Positions 14,982 to 22,186 of a DNA stretch of 22,186 nt are shown piece by piece; the first letter of the stretch is position 1, and the number at the start of each line of letters is the position of its first letter. The position numbers and the translations under genes were made by a program. The notes beneath the pieces are model-generated. The model saw only the letters and a list, made by a program, of their open reading frames with translations. It made no database searches and was not told where the DNA came from. Origin of the DNA: Lentisphaeria bacterium. Its GTDB lineage: Bacteria; Verrucomicrobiota; Lentisphaeria; Oligosphaerales; JAFGRS01. Where the stretch lies: NCBI GenBank assembly GCA_016935045.1, contig JAFGRS010000460.1, positions 1-22,186 of the forward strand, in the 5' to 3' direction.

Positions 14982-15805
14982 AGATCGGCAGAGAACCCCT
15001 GCAGGCGTGGACCCGGGAACTGGGGCTGGACATGGTGGGCGTCGCCTCGGCCGAGCGCTATCGTGACATCGAGCCGCAGTGGAACCCGCTCAGCATCCTG
15101 CCCACGGCCCGTTCCATCATCGTCTTCGGCAAGTCCATCCCGAGAAGCCTCTTCCGGGGGATCGAGGAGGGCACCCTCTGGATGCGGGTCGACCGCTACC
15201 TGCCCCCCAGGGCGGCCTATTCCCTGTGCCGTATCTTCGAGGACAACGGCTGCCTGGCGGTGCCCTGCAGCCCCCTCGCTCCCGAGCGCTGGCCCGACGG
15301 TGTCGCCGCCGGCGACGACAAGCCGGCACCCAATGTGAGCCCCGACATCCAGGTCGCGGCCCAACTCGCGGGCCTCGGCGAAATCGGCTACAACGGCGCC
15401 TTCCTGACGCCGCGGTTCGGTGTCCGCCAGGCCCTGGGCATGGTCTTTGCCGATGCCGAGATCGATCCCGATGAGCCGTTCCCGGCGGGCACACTCTGTC
15501 CGCGCGAGAAGTGCCTGGCCTGCGTGCGGGCCTGTCCTGCGTCTGCGCTGTCGGCCACTCCGGTCACCCGGACGGTGGGGGAAGAGAGCTTCCCTGTCGG
15601 CAGCTATCGCCTGGAAGCGTGCCGGCTGTGCAGCAACGGGGCCTTCCCGGACACATCCTGCGCCGCGGCGCCGCCGAATCGGCTGGCGGCGGCCTGTACG
15701 CGGGCCTGCATTGCCTGCCTCGAGGACAGTGGCCGGATCGCCACCGGCTACCGGGCGCCCTTCCGCCGGAAGCCCGCGTGGGGGTGCGACACCTTCGAGG
15801 CATGA
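14978..15805 (+). CDS. QueG-like 4Fe-4S protein, paralog C
   Basis: A 275-residue paralog. It has AGLGEIGYNGAFL (131-143), FGVRQALGMVFADAEIDPDE, and a first cluster C174, C179, C182 and C186 with P187, an extra-residue variant (CX4CX2CX3CP). The second cluster is C215 and C218, then C240, C244 and C247, ending in an AACTRACIACLE stretch. The ATG overlaps the stop of B by four bases (ATGA). It closes the block; 207 bases follow before the phosphatase gene. Like its neighbours it lacks the QueG active-site Asp at the expected position (P118/N119) and may act on another substrate. Confidence 0.78.
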   Translation: MKIGREPLQAWTRELGLDMVGVASAERYRDIEPQWNPLSILPTARSIIVFGKSIPRSLFRGIEEGTLWMRVDRYLPPRAAYSLCRIFEDNGCLAVPCSPLAPERWPDGVAAGDDKPAPNVSPDIQVAAQLAGLGEIGYNGAFLTPRFGVRQALGMVFADAEIDPDEPFPAGTLCPREKCLACVRACPASALSATPVTRTVGEESFPVGSYRLEACRLCSNGAFPDTSCAAAPPNRLAAACTRACIACLEDSGRIATGYRAPFRRKPAWGCDTFEA

Positions 15806-16012
15806 GGCGCCGGCTGCCAATCGCATGATCCTTGCCTGTATTCTGGAATCGGTGCCCGCGAGGCCGCGGGCGGTCCAGGCAGATAGGGGACGATTCGCAG
15901 TGGTCCGGTCGTTCTCCGGCCGCGCCGCGCAACATCCGGGGAGTTCCGGTGTCCCTATCCCCGGACGTGGCGGGCATCTTGCCCCGGGACGCCTTACCCG
16001 GCGGAAGGCAAG

Positions 16013-17857
16013 GTGAACGGCCCGTCCTCCGTGGAAGAAACACCTGTGAAAACGAGGTCTGCGCGGATGCGGCGGTATCGAGCTTTGCGGTACGTCTGGC
16101 GGGGTTGGGCCGGCTGCGCCCTGTGGCTGGCGTGCTTGTGGGGACTGCACCTCGGGGCCGCGCCCCCCGCCCGCAACGTCATCCTCATGATCCCCGACGG
16201 CTGCAGTACGGAAGCGCTGACCCTGGCCCGCTGGTGCAAGGGGGCTCCCCTCGCCTTCGACGGCGCCTGCCGGGGCATGATCAGGACGTACATCGCCGAC
16301 TCCGTCGTGGCGGACTCGGCGCCCATGGCGACGGCCTACGCGAGCGGTTGCCGGACAAGCGACAAGCACATCGGCATCGGTCCCAAGCCGGAGACCCTCT
16401 CCACCGTCCCCGCACCGCCCGGGGAGCTGGTCTACCGCCCGGTCGCAACCGTCCTCGAAGGCGCCCGGCTCCTGGGCAAGGCGACCGGACTCGTTGCCAC
16501 CTCCGTCGTTTCCCATGCCACGCCGGCGGCCTTCGTGGCCCATGTGCCCCAGAGGTCGCAGATGGCCGATATCATGGAACAGGCGGTGCACTCCGGGGTG
16601 GACGTGGTGTTCGGGGGCGGCCGGAAGTACCTCCTCCCCATCGGCAACGATGACGGCGTACGCAGCGACGGACTCGACCTCGAGGGCGTGCTGCGGGCGC
16701 GGGGGTACCGGGTGCTCTCCGACACGGGGGACGCGTGGGCGGAACTGGCCAAGGGCCCCCCGGGGGCGGAGACGGCGCGGGTGTTCGGCTTGTTTGCGGC
16801 GGGAGACATGGCGCCGGAGCCGGACCGCTACGACGTCGCCCCCGGCGAACCCAGCCTCGACGAGATGACGCGCAATGCCATCGCCCTGCTCTCCCGGGAC
16901 CCGGAGGGCTTCTTCCTGATGGTCGAGGGCAGCCAGATCGACTGGGCCTGTCATGCCAACGACCCCGCGCATCTGGTCGGAGACCTGCTCGCCTTCGACC
17001 GCGCCGTCCAGACCGCCCTCGACTTCGCCCGGGACGATGGCCATACCCTCGTCATCGTCTGCTCCGACCACAATACCGGGGGAGTCACCATCGGCAACGC
17101 AGGCACCTCGAAATCCTATTCCCAGATGCCTGCGGAAGCGCTCCTGGGGCCCATCCGGGGTATGACCCGCAGCGCCGGATACGTCTGGACGCAGGCCCAG
17201 GACCCGGCCCTTCTCCGAAGGACTGCCGACGCCCTCGCCGAAGGAACCGGAGTCGCGCCCCCGGACACGGTGGTGCGGCGCGAAGCCCTGCGCGCGGCCG
17301 TACTGCGGTACTGGGGATTGGGCATTCCCGAGTCGGAAGCCAGGGAAATCCTCGAACGCGCCGCCGCCTACGGCAAGAGCGGGTACTATGCCCTCGGAGA
17401 GGTGATCTCGCGCCACCATACGGCCGTGGGATGGACCACGCATGGGCACACGGGCGGCGACGTGGCCCTGTTCGCCTTCGGTCCCGGGGCGCCCCTGGGC
17501 CTCCTGGATGCTCCCGAGGTCGCGCGGGCCATCGCCGACGCCATGGGACTGGACCTCGACCGCCTCAACGAAAGGCTCTTCGTCTGCGCCCAGACCGCCT
17601 TCCCCGGCCAGGTCCACGGCGGCGGGAAGGACGGGGATGCAGGCCCCGGAGCAGAGCGCCGCGTCGTCCGGATCCGCCACGGCGGCCGGACAGCCGAACT
17701 CCCCGTCAACCGGAATCTGCTCATCCTCGATGGCAGGGAGATCCCGCTCGAAGGCCTGGTCATCCATGTCCCGCCGACGGGAAGGACGTTCCTGCCCATG
17801 CAGGCCGTCCAGCTCATCCGAGGCGAAGCTCCCGACCTCCCGGCCGTCGCAAGGTAG
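16013..17857 (+). CDS. Exported alkaline phosphatase with C-terminal extension
   Basis: A 614-residue phosphomonoesterase of the PhoA family. Residues 19-50 carry the signal peptide (basic RRYRALRYVWR, then GCALWLACLWGLHLGAA). Metal and active-site residues are present: D62 (ILMIPDG), nucleophile S102 (ADSAPMATA), SHATPAAF near 167-174, E305, D310 and H314 (VEGSQIDWACH), D352-H353 (CSDHN), and H477/H479 (HGHTGGDVALFAF). These correspond to PhoA Ser102, Asp51, Glu322, Asp327, His331, Asp369, His370 and His412. After the catalytic domain, about residues 545-614 form a separate small region with VNRNLLILDGREI and FLPMQAVQLI, resembling a Cu-amine-oxidase N-terminal-like domain. The start is uncertain: GTG 16013 has GGAAGG upstream, while in-frame ATG 16067 begins directly before the basic signal-peptide stretch. 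Confidence 0.92.
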   Translation: MNGPSSVEETPVKTRSARMRRYRALRYVWRGWAGCALWLACLWGLHLGAAPPARNVILMIPDGCSTEALTLARWCKGAPLAFDGACRGMIRTYIADSVVADSAPMATAYASGCRTSDKHIGIGPKPETLSTVPAPPGELVYRPVATVLEGARLLGKATGLVATSVVSHATPAAFVAHVPQRSQMADIMEQAVHSGVDVVFGGGRKYLLPIGNDDGVRSDGLDLEGVLRARGYRVLSDTGDAWAELAKGPPGAETARVFGLFAAGDMAPEPDRYDVAPGEPSLDEMTRNAIALLSRDPEGFFLMVEGSQIDWACHANDPAHLVGDLLAFDRAVQTALDFARDDGHTLVIVCSDHNTGGVTIGNAGTSKSYSQMPAEALLGPIRGMTRSAGYVWTQAQDPALLRRTADALAEGTGVAPPDTVVRREALRAAVLRYWGLGIPESEAREILERAAAYGKSGYYALGEVISRHHTAVGWTTHGHTGGDVALFAFGPGAPLGLLDAPEVARAIADAMGLDLDRLNERLFVCAQTAFPGQVHGGGKDGDAGPGAERRVVRIRHGGRTAELPVNRNLLILDGREIPLEGLVIHVPPTGRTFLPMQAVQLIRGEAPDLPAVAR

Positions 17858-17876
17858 AGGCGCGGGATGTTCGTGC

Positions 17877-17918
17877 CATGGGCCGCAAGCGGCCCGAACG
17901 CCCGCGGCACGGCCCATG
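17877..17918 (+). terminator. Hairpin after the alkaline phosphatase gene
   Basis: CATGGGCC (17877-17884) pairs with GGCCCATG (17911-17918). Alternatively GGCCGC (17881-17886) pairs with GCGGCC (17889-17894). It lies 20 bases after the stop, in a convergent region, but no T-run follows. It could serve as a structure-based terminator. Confidence 0.4.
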
Positions 17919-17996
17919 CGCCGAGGCGACCGCCTCGCGGGACCCGGAACGCACCCGCAGGCGCAGGGCGGAACGGTCATCTCTGCGCCGTACCAT

Positions 17997-18094
17997 CTGG
18001 AGCCGGCGGCCTGTCCCGCCGAAGCCTTGGCGAAGGCGGATCCTCCGCCGTACGTGCGCCGGTTCGGCATACCGCCGAGGACGGCGGGCTCCAG
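17997..18094. repeat. Dispersed element copy B (complete, 98 bp)
   Basis: The element is bounded by inverted CTGGAGCC (17997-18004) and GGCTCCAG (18087-18094). It contains a 24-bp near-palindrome (18016-18039) and a right part GAGGACGGCGGGCTCCAG that recurs alone at 3197 and, with one change, twice at 7097-7151. Copy A at 1959-2042 carries the left part. It sits between the convergent phosphatase and maf genes. Confidence 0.8.
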
Positions 18095-18137
18095 GGTGTT
18101 TCCTCGGGGCGTTCGGGCTGCGGGTGCGTTTCGGGGA

Positions 18138-18773
18138 TCATCCCGGCGGAGCTTCGTCGAGGACGGCGAGCACCTCCTCGATCGGCAGCCCGATGACGTT
18201 GCTGCGGGGGCCCTCGATGGCCTCGACCAGAATGTCGCCATGTTCCTGAATGCCGTAGGCGCCGGCCTTGTCCAGGGGATTCACCAGGTCGCAGTACCGA
18301 CCGATGGTGGCCCGATCGAGAGGGCGGAAACGGACCCGCGTCCGGCAAACCCACTCCCGACGCCACGCCGGCCGGCAACGGATCAGCACCACACCCGTCA
18401 GGACCTCGTGCCAACGCCCCGAAAGGCCGCGGAGCATCGCCTCGGCGCCGGCACGATCCTCCGGTTTGCCATGGATGACCCCGTCCAACGCGACCACCGT
18501 ATCCGCTCCCAGGACCAACGACGCCGGCAGCAGGGCACTGACGGCTTCGGCCTTGCGGGCCGCCAGCCTGCGCACATGGGCGGCGGGCGACTCCCCGGGC
18601 AGCACCGACTCGTCCACCGCTGCCGGACGGACCTCGAAGGGGATGCCGGCCTCCCGCAGCAGAGTCTGCCGCCGGGGAGAGGCGCTGGCGAGGACGAGGG
18701 GTCCGGCGCGGGAGGTACAGGCACAGGGAAGGTGTACGGGACGGGCATTTCCAAGGCGGCGGCTCGGGGTCAT
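18138..18773 (-). CDS. maf: Maf family nucleotide pyrophosphatase
   Basis: A 211-residue cytoplasmic house-cleaning nucleotide pyrophosphatase that hydrolyses non-canonical nucleoside triphosphates. The hallmark PLVLASASPRRQTLLREAGI appears at 25-44, with active-site D91 (LGADTVVAL) and K103 (HGKPED), and the conserved C-terminal block (AYGIQEHG, then IEGPRSNVIGLP). The start is ATG 18773, overlapping the der stop as ATGA. It has about 24 residues ahead of the usual N-terminal strand, more than most Maf proteins. It ends the gltX-der-maf operon. Confidence 0.93.
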   Translation of the reverse strand: MTPSRRLGNARPVHLPCACTSRAGPLVLASASPRRQTLLREAGIPFEVRPAAVDESVLPGESPAAHVRRLAARKAEAVSALLPASLVLGADTVVALDGVIHGKPEDRAGAEAMLRGLSGRWHEVLTGVVLIRCRPAWRREWVCRTRVRFRPLDRATIGRYCDLVNPLDKAGAYGIQEHGDILVEAIEGPRSNVIGLPIEEVLAVLDEAPPG

Positions 18774-20302
18774 CGCTTGCGCCATCCCTTGCGGCGGGCG
18801 GAGTGCCGTTTGCGGGCCTCGGTCTGTGCCTGCTGCCGCTGCCGCGCCCCCGCCGCCGCGCGCCGGGCCCCCACGCGGTCCCCGCCGGTCCCCTGGCGCT
18901 GCCGCACGTCCAGGCGGATGGGCAGCCCCGCCTCGGGGAAGAAGGCCTCCCGGATCCGGTTCTCGAGGAACTGCAGGTAGTGGCTCTGGAAGGCCTTCCG
19001 CTCGTTGACGAAGAGGACGATGTGGGGCGGGGGATGGGCCACCATGGTGCCGTAGAGGATCTTGAGACGCTTGCCTCCGACGGCGCTGGGGGGAGTGCGG
19101 GCCAGGGTATCCTGAAGGAACTGGTTGAGGACGCCGGTGGGGATGCGCACGGACATCTGCTCGCGCACGGCAAGCACGCGGTCCAGCAGCGCATCCAGGT
19201 TGTAGCCGCTCGCGGCGCAGACGACAACGATGGGGGCATGGGCCATGAAGGGCATCCGCTCCCGAATGGTCTGCTGCAATTCCCGCTGACGGGTGCCGGT
19301 GCCCGTCAGCAGGTCCCACTTGTTCGCCACCACGATGCAGGGCTTGCGGGCGTCCTGGATGAGCCGGGCGATGCGGCGGTCCTGGGCCGTTGCCGGAGCC
19401 GTGGCGTCCAGCAGGAACAACACCGCGTCGCTGCGGCGGATGGCGCCTTCGGTGCGGCTCATGCTGAAGAAATCCACCACGGTATCCACCTGTCGGCGAC
19501 GCCGCAATCCGGCCGTATCGATGAGGGTGACGTGCACGTTCTCCTCACCGTCCGTCAGAACCAGGGGCACGTCGATGGCGTCCCGGGTCGTGCCGGCCAC
19601 TTCGCTGACGATGACCCGCTCGTCGCCGAGAAGCCGGTTCACCAGGGACGACTTGCCCACGTTCGGACGTCCCACCACCGCCAGCTTCAAACCCTCCGTT
19701 GCGCCAATGTCGCCGCCCCCGGCGGGCACCGCCGCCGCAAGCCCCGCAAGCAACTCCCCGAGCCCCTGGTTGTGGCTGCACGTGACCGGATATACCGGCT
19801 CGAAACCCAACGGACTGAACTCCCCTTCTGCCGCCTCCGCCAGGGATTCGTTGTCCGCCTTGTTGGCCGCCAGAAACACCGGCCGGCGGCTCTCCCGCAG
19901 AAAGGCCGCGATCTCCTCGTCCTGAGGCGTGAGGCCGGTTTGACAATCCACCACCCACACCACCGCCGTCGCTTCCTCTACGATGCGCGCCACCTGGTCC
20001 CGGATCAGACCGTCAAACACGTCCAGACCGTGGGTCTCGCGCAGACGGACGCCCAGGCCGCCGGTATCCACCAGCATCACCTGGCGCCCACGGAAACGGG
20101 CCGGGGCGGCCACCCGGTCCCGGGTCACCCCGCTCTGCTCGTGCACAATGGCCACCCGGCGGCCAAGGATGCGGTTGAAGAGGGCCGATTTGCCGACGTT
20201 CGGACGCCCCACGATGACCACCACCGGGAGTTCCGGGGCGGAAGCCGGGGTCGAATTCGACTCGGTTGAGCTGACGGAATCCGCACACACGTTCCGGATC
20301 AT
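18770..20302 (-). CDS. der: Ribosome-assembly GTPase Der
   Basis: A 510-residue tandem-G-domain GTPase needed for 50S ribosomal subunit assembly. The first G domain has GRPNVGKS (32-39), DTGG (79-82) and NKAD (147-150). The second has GRPNVGKS (211-218), DTAG (262-265) and NKWD (327-330). A KH-like domain with RLKILYGTMVAHPPPHIVLFVN follows, then a very basic tail (ARKRHSARRKGWRKR). The ATG at 20302 overlaps the gltX stop. About 24 residues precede the first G domain, and the tail makes it longer than most Der proteins. The basic tail fits ribosome binding, which is inference. Confidence 0.96.
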   Translation of the reverse strand: MIRNVCADSVSSTESNSTPASAPELPVVVIVGRPNVGKSALFNRILGRRVAIVHEQSGVTRDRVAAPARFRGRQVMLVDTGGLGVRLRETHGLDVFDGLIRDQVARIVEEATAVVWVVDCQTGLTPQDEEIAAFLRESRRPVFLAANKADNESLAEAAEGEFSPLGFEPVYPVTCSHNQGLGELLAGLAAAVPAGGGDIGATEGLKLAVVGRPNVGKSSLVNRLLGDERVIVSEVAGTTRDAIDVPLVLTDGEENVHVTLIDTAGLRRRRQVDTVVDFFSMSRTEGAIRRSDAVLFLLDATAPATAQDRRIARLIQDARKPCIVVANKWDLLTGTGTRQRELQQTIRERMPFMAHAPIVVVCAASGYNLDALLDRVLAVREQMSVRIPTGVLNQFLQDTLARTPPSAVGGKRLKILYGTMVAHPPPHIVLFVNERKAFQSHYLQFLENRIREAFFPEAGLPIRLDVRQRQGTGGDRVGARRAAAGARQRQQAQTEARKRHSARRKGWRKR

Positions 20303-21906
20303 CCTTCCCCGGTTGCCGGGACGAGCCCCGCCAGGCGCAGGGCGTGGGGGATGCGCGCCAGGGTACGCTTCCGGCCCAGGACGGCCAGCGTCTCGAAGAC
20401 CCCTGCCCCCACCGTGCAACCCGTCACGGCCGCCCGCAGCGGCTGGTTCAGACTCCCTGGCTCCAGCCCCGCCGCCCCCGCGGCGGCCTGCACCGCCTGC
20501 TCCAGGGCGCCCACGTCGGCGAAATCCACCCGGCACAGGCTCTCCAGGAGCGCCGACAGGGCCCCGGCAACGCCCGTCCGACACAGCAACGAGCGCACGG
20601 CCTTGGGGTCGTACTCGGGGGTGTCCACGAAGAAATACCCCCAGCCAAGGGCGTCGGTATAGACCTTTGTCCGCGTCTGCATCAGAGCGGCCACGCGCCC
20701 GAACAGGGCTTCGTCGATCCGGTCGCCCCAGGGCGCCGATGCCGCCACGGCCCGAGCCCCGGCACGGAAAGCCCCGGGGTCCATCTCCGCCATGTACTGC
20801 CCGTTGAGATTCAGGAGCTTGCGCGGGTCCATGCGGGCCGGCGACTGCTGCACTCGGTCCAGCGCGAACGCCCGGACCAACTCGGCCCGGTCCATCTTCT
20901 CCCGCGCGTCGCCGGGGTTCCAGCCCAGCAGGGCAAGGTAGTTGAACAGGGCCTCGGGGAGGTATCCCTTGTCCCGGAAATCCCCCACGAAGGCATCGCC
21001 GTCCCGCTTGCTGTAGGGTTTCCCGGCCGCATTCACGATCATGGGCAGGTGGGCGTAGCGCGGAGGTTCGGCCCCGAGGGCATGGAAGAGAAAGAGGTGC
21101 CGGTAGGTGTTCTCGACGTGGTCGTCGCCCCGGATGATGTGCGTGATGCCCTGGGTCACGTCGTCGCACACGTTCCCCAGATGGAACACGGGATGGCCAT
21201 CGCTGCGGACGATGACAAAGTCCCGCATGCTGTCCAGCGGCTTCGAGAGGCGGCCCTTGACGAGGTCCGTAAAGGCGATCGCGCGCCGGGTGAAGCGCAG
21301 GCAAACCGCCCCGGGCACACGCAGGGAATCCCCCGCGAACACACGGTCGAGGACGTCCGCAAGCACAAGCAGGCAACGCCCGCCCCCGTCCGATACCTCC
21401 AGGTCCCGAAAACCCGCCAGGCAGGACACACCCCCCGTGACCGCCTTTCCCTTCTTCGACACCCCCGCGTACCCGAGACCCTCGGCACGGACCTCGACCG
21501 GTTCGTCCGGGTGCACGGCAAGCTCCGCCGAACCGCAGACCTCGACGCCGGGAACCTGTTCCGCTTCCCATGGAATGCGGAACACGATGGCTTCGCCCTC
21601 CCCGTCCTTGGCACTGCGGTAGGCGCGGTTCTCTTCGAGGAGCCGTGCCGCGGCACGGCAGTGGGAGGGTTCCTGGCTGGTCTGGAAAAGGGGTTCCTCG
21701 TCGTAGGCGAGCCCCAGCCACTGCATCACGTCCAGCAGCGTGGCGATGGCCTCGGGCGTGCTGCGTTCCCGGTCCGTATCCTCGACGCGCAGAAGGAACT
21801 GGCCCCCCTCGTGGCGCGCGAAGAGCCAGTTGAACAGCGCGGCACGTATGTTGCCGATATGCACATGCCCGGTGGGGGACGGTGCAAAGCGCACGCGGAC
21901 GCCCAT
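20299..21906 (-). CDS. gltX: Glutamyl-tRNA synthetase with atypical central insert
   Basis: A 535-residue class I aminoacyl-tRNA synthetase charging tRNA-Glu. The HIGH-type motif is PSPTGHVHIGN (10-19). The signature DDVTQGITHIIRGDDHVENT (248-267) is normal, and the KMSKS-type loop reads GKPYSKRDGD (295-304). Between residues about 99 and 200 the usual CFCTPEEL-type connecting segment is replaced by about 100 residues (EAIVFRIPWEAEQVPG through GVSKKGKAVTGG). The segment from VCLRFTRRAIAFTDLVKG onward then rejoins the family pattern. The anticodon-binding region (about 325-535) looks ordinary. ATG 21906 has GGAAG about nine bases upstream; the frame is open to 22035 but those residues do not resemble the family. 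It is the first gene of the operon. Confidence 0.92.
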   Translation of the reverse strand: MGVRVRFAPSPTGHVHIGNIRAALFNWLFARHEGGQFLLRVEDTDRERSTPEAIATLLDVMQWLGLAYDEEPLFQTSQEPSHCRAAARLLEENRAYRSAKDGEGEAIVFRIPWEAEQVPGVEVCGSAELAVHPDEPVEVRAEGLGYAGVSKKGKAVTGGVSCLAGFRDLEVSDGGGRCLLVLADVLDRVFAGDSLRVPGAVCLRFTRRAIAFTDLVKGRLSKPLDSMRDFVIVRSDGHPVFHLGNVCDDVTQGITHIIRGDDHVENTYRHLFLFHALGAEPPRYAHLPMIVNAAGKPYSKRDGDAFVGDFRDKGYLPEALFNYLALLGWNPGDAREKMDRAELVRAFALDRVQQSPARMDPRKLLNLNGQYMAEMDPGAFRAGARAVAASAPWGDRIDEALFGRVAALMQTRTKVYTDALGWGYFFVDTPEYDPKAVRSLLCRTGVAGALSALLESLCRVDFADVGALEQAVQAAAGAAGLEPGSLNQPLRAAVTGCTVGAGVFETLAVLGRKRTLARIPHALRLAGLVPATGEG

Positions 21907-22042
21907 GAGTCGCTTCCGTTCTCTGTTGCTGTGCAGCCTCCGGAATCCGAAGGCTCCCATACCCATCCTCCTCCCCTCGCGAGCCCTCGACAATGCCGCA
22001 CCGGCCCGGGACCCGCATCGGGAAGAAGGAAACACGACGGGT

Positions 22043-22048
22043 ACTATA
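22043..22048 (-). promoter_or_regulatory. Possible -10 element TATAGT of the gltX operon
   Basis: On the minus strand TATAGTACC lies about 137 bases upstream of gltX. It matches the heptamer TATAGTA ahead of the protease gene. No -35 is visible. Confidence 0.3.
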
Positions 22049-22110
22049 CCGGCTCAACCGCCCGGAGGCACGCCGTGCGCCCGGACCCGCGGGGCTGTCC
22101 CAAGATCCGG

Positions 22111-22160
22111 CGAATCGGTCCCCGCCGCCACTGCCCTTGCGGCAGTGGAGCGCCGATTCG
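22111..22160. repeat. Long two-tier hairpin at the right end
   Basis: CGAATCGG (22111-22118) pairs with CCGATTCG (22153-22160), and inside it CCACTGCC (22128-22135) pairs with GGCAGTGG (22141-22148) around CTTGC. It lies in the 280-base gap upstream of gltX, which holds only this and the weak promoter. It may be the end of a gene or a dispersed palindrome from beyond the window. Confidence 0.55.
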
Positions 22161-22186
22161 GGGTGAGGGAGCGCGGCCGCGCCCCC

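Noticed and set aside
15854..15871. Terminator hairpin after paralog C
   Set aside because: GCCCGC and GCGGGC could pair, but the stem is short, in GC-rich sequence and followed by no T-run.
14825..18241. 1138-residue open frame on the minus strand
   Set aside because: It lies antisense to paralogs B and C and the alkaline phosphatase, all with intact family motifs; the antisense translation shows only low-complexity sequence.

Overview
This GC-rich window carries 13 protein-coding genes. I see no rRNA, tRNA, CRISPR array, integrase or transposase gene. The mix suggests an uncultivated Gram-negative heterotroph, possibly of the Planctomycetota-Verrucomicrobiota-Kiritimatiellota kind. The clues are several large exported proteins, beta-helix and EF-hand domains, a Tat-exported aldo/keto reductase, an exported Tricorn-type protease, and intergenic gaps full of short palindromic and tandem repeats. 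The taxonomic call is an inference.

Layout: (1) 132-1769, an exported GH49/GH28-type beta-helix glycosidase. (2) 1770-3255, a repeat-rich stretch holding three 38-bp GTTTTCCGG palindromes, a copy of a dispersed element, and a small damaged-looking CHRD-domain gene. (3) 3256-4089 (-), an aldo/keto-reductase-like TIM-barrel protein without the usual catalytic tetrad, divergent from 4287-7037 (+), a 916-residue EF-hand plus double beta-helix protein. (4) 7154-8182 (-), a Tat-exported aldo/keto reductase, and 8523-11831 (-), a Tricorn-type protease. (5) 12187-15805, a 41-bp dyad followed by an IclR-type regulator and three tandem, tightly packed QueG-like iron-sulfur proteins. This is the most promising candidate for an undescribed system. 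(6) 16013-17857, an exported alkaline phosphatase. (7) On the minus strand, gltX (21906-20299), der (20302-18770) and maf (18773-18138), joined by two ATGA overlaps, form a translationally coupled housekeeping operon.

How the genes fit together: the left half is a set of predicted exported hydrolases and surface proteins, consistent with polymer or glycan degradation. The IclR plus QueG-like block looks like a regulated redox module. The three paralogs share the cobalamin-type core motif AGLG(E)(I/F)G and a canonical CX2CX2CX3CP or CX4CX2CX3CP cluster, but differ at the second cluster, and no queuosine gene is nearby. Sampled 60-base lines show the plus strand going from G-rich (about 3.2-13.1 kb) to C-rich (after about 13.2 kb) irrespective of gene direction, so the boundary near iclR may be a replication-strand switch or a rearrangement junction.

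Limits: no database search or alignment was possible. Family calls rest on motifs recognised by eye, and promoter calls are weak unless stated.
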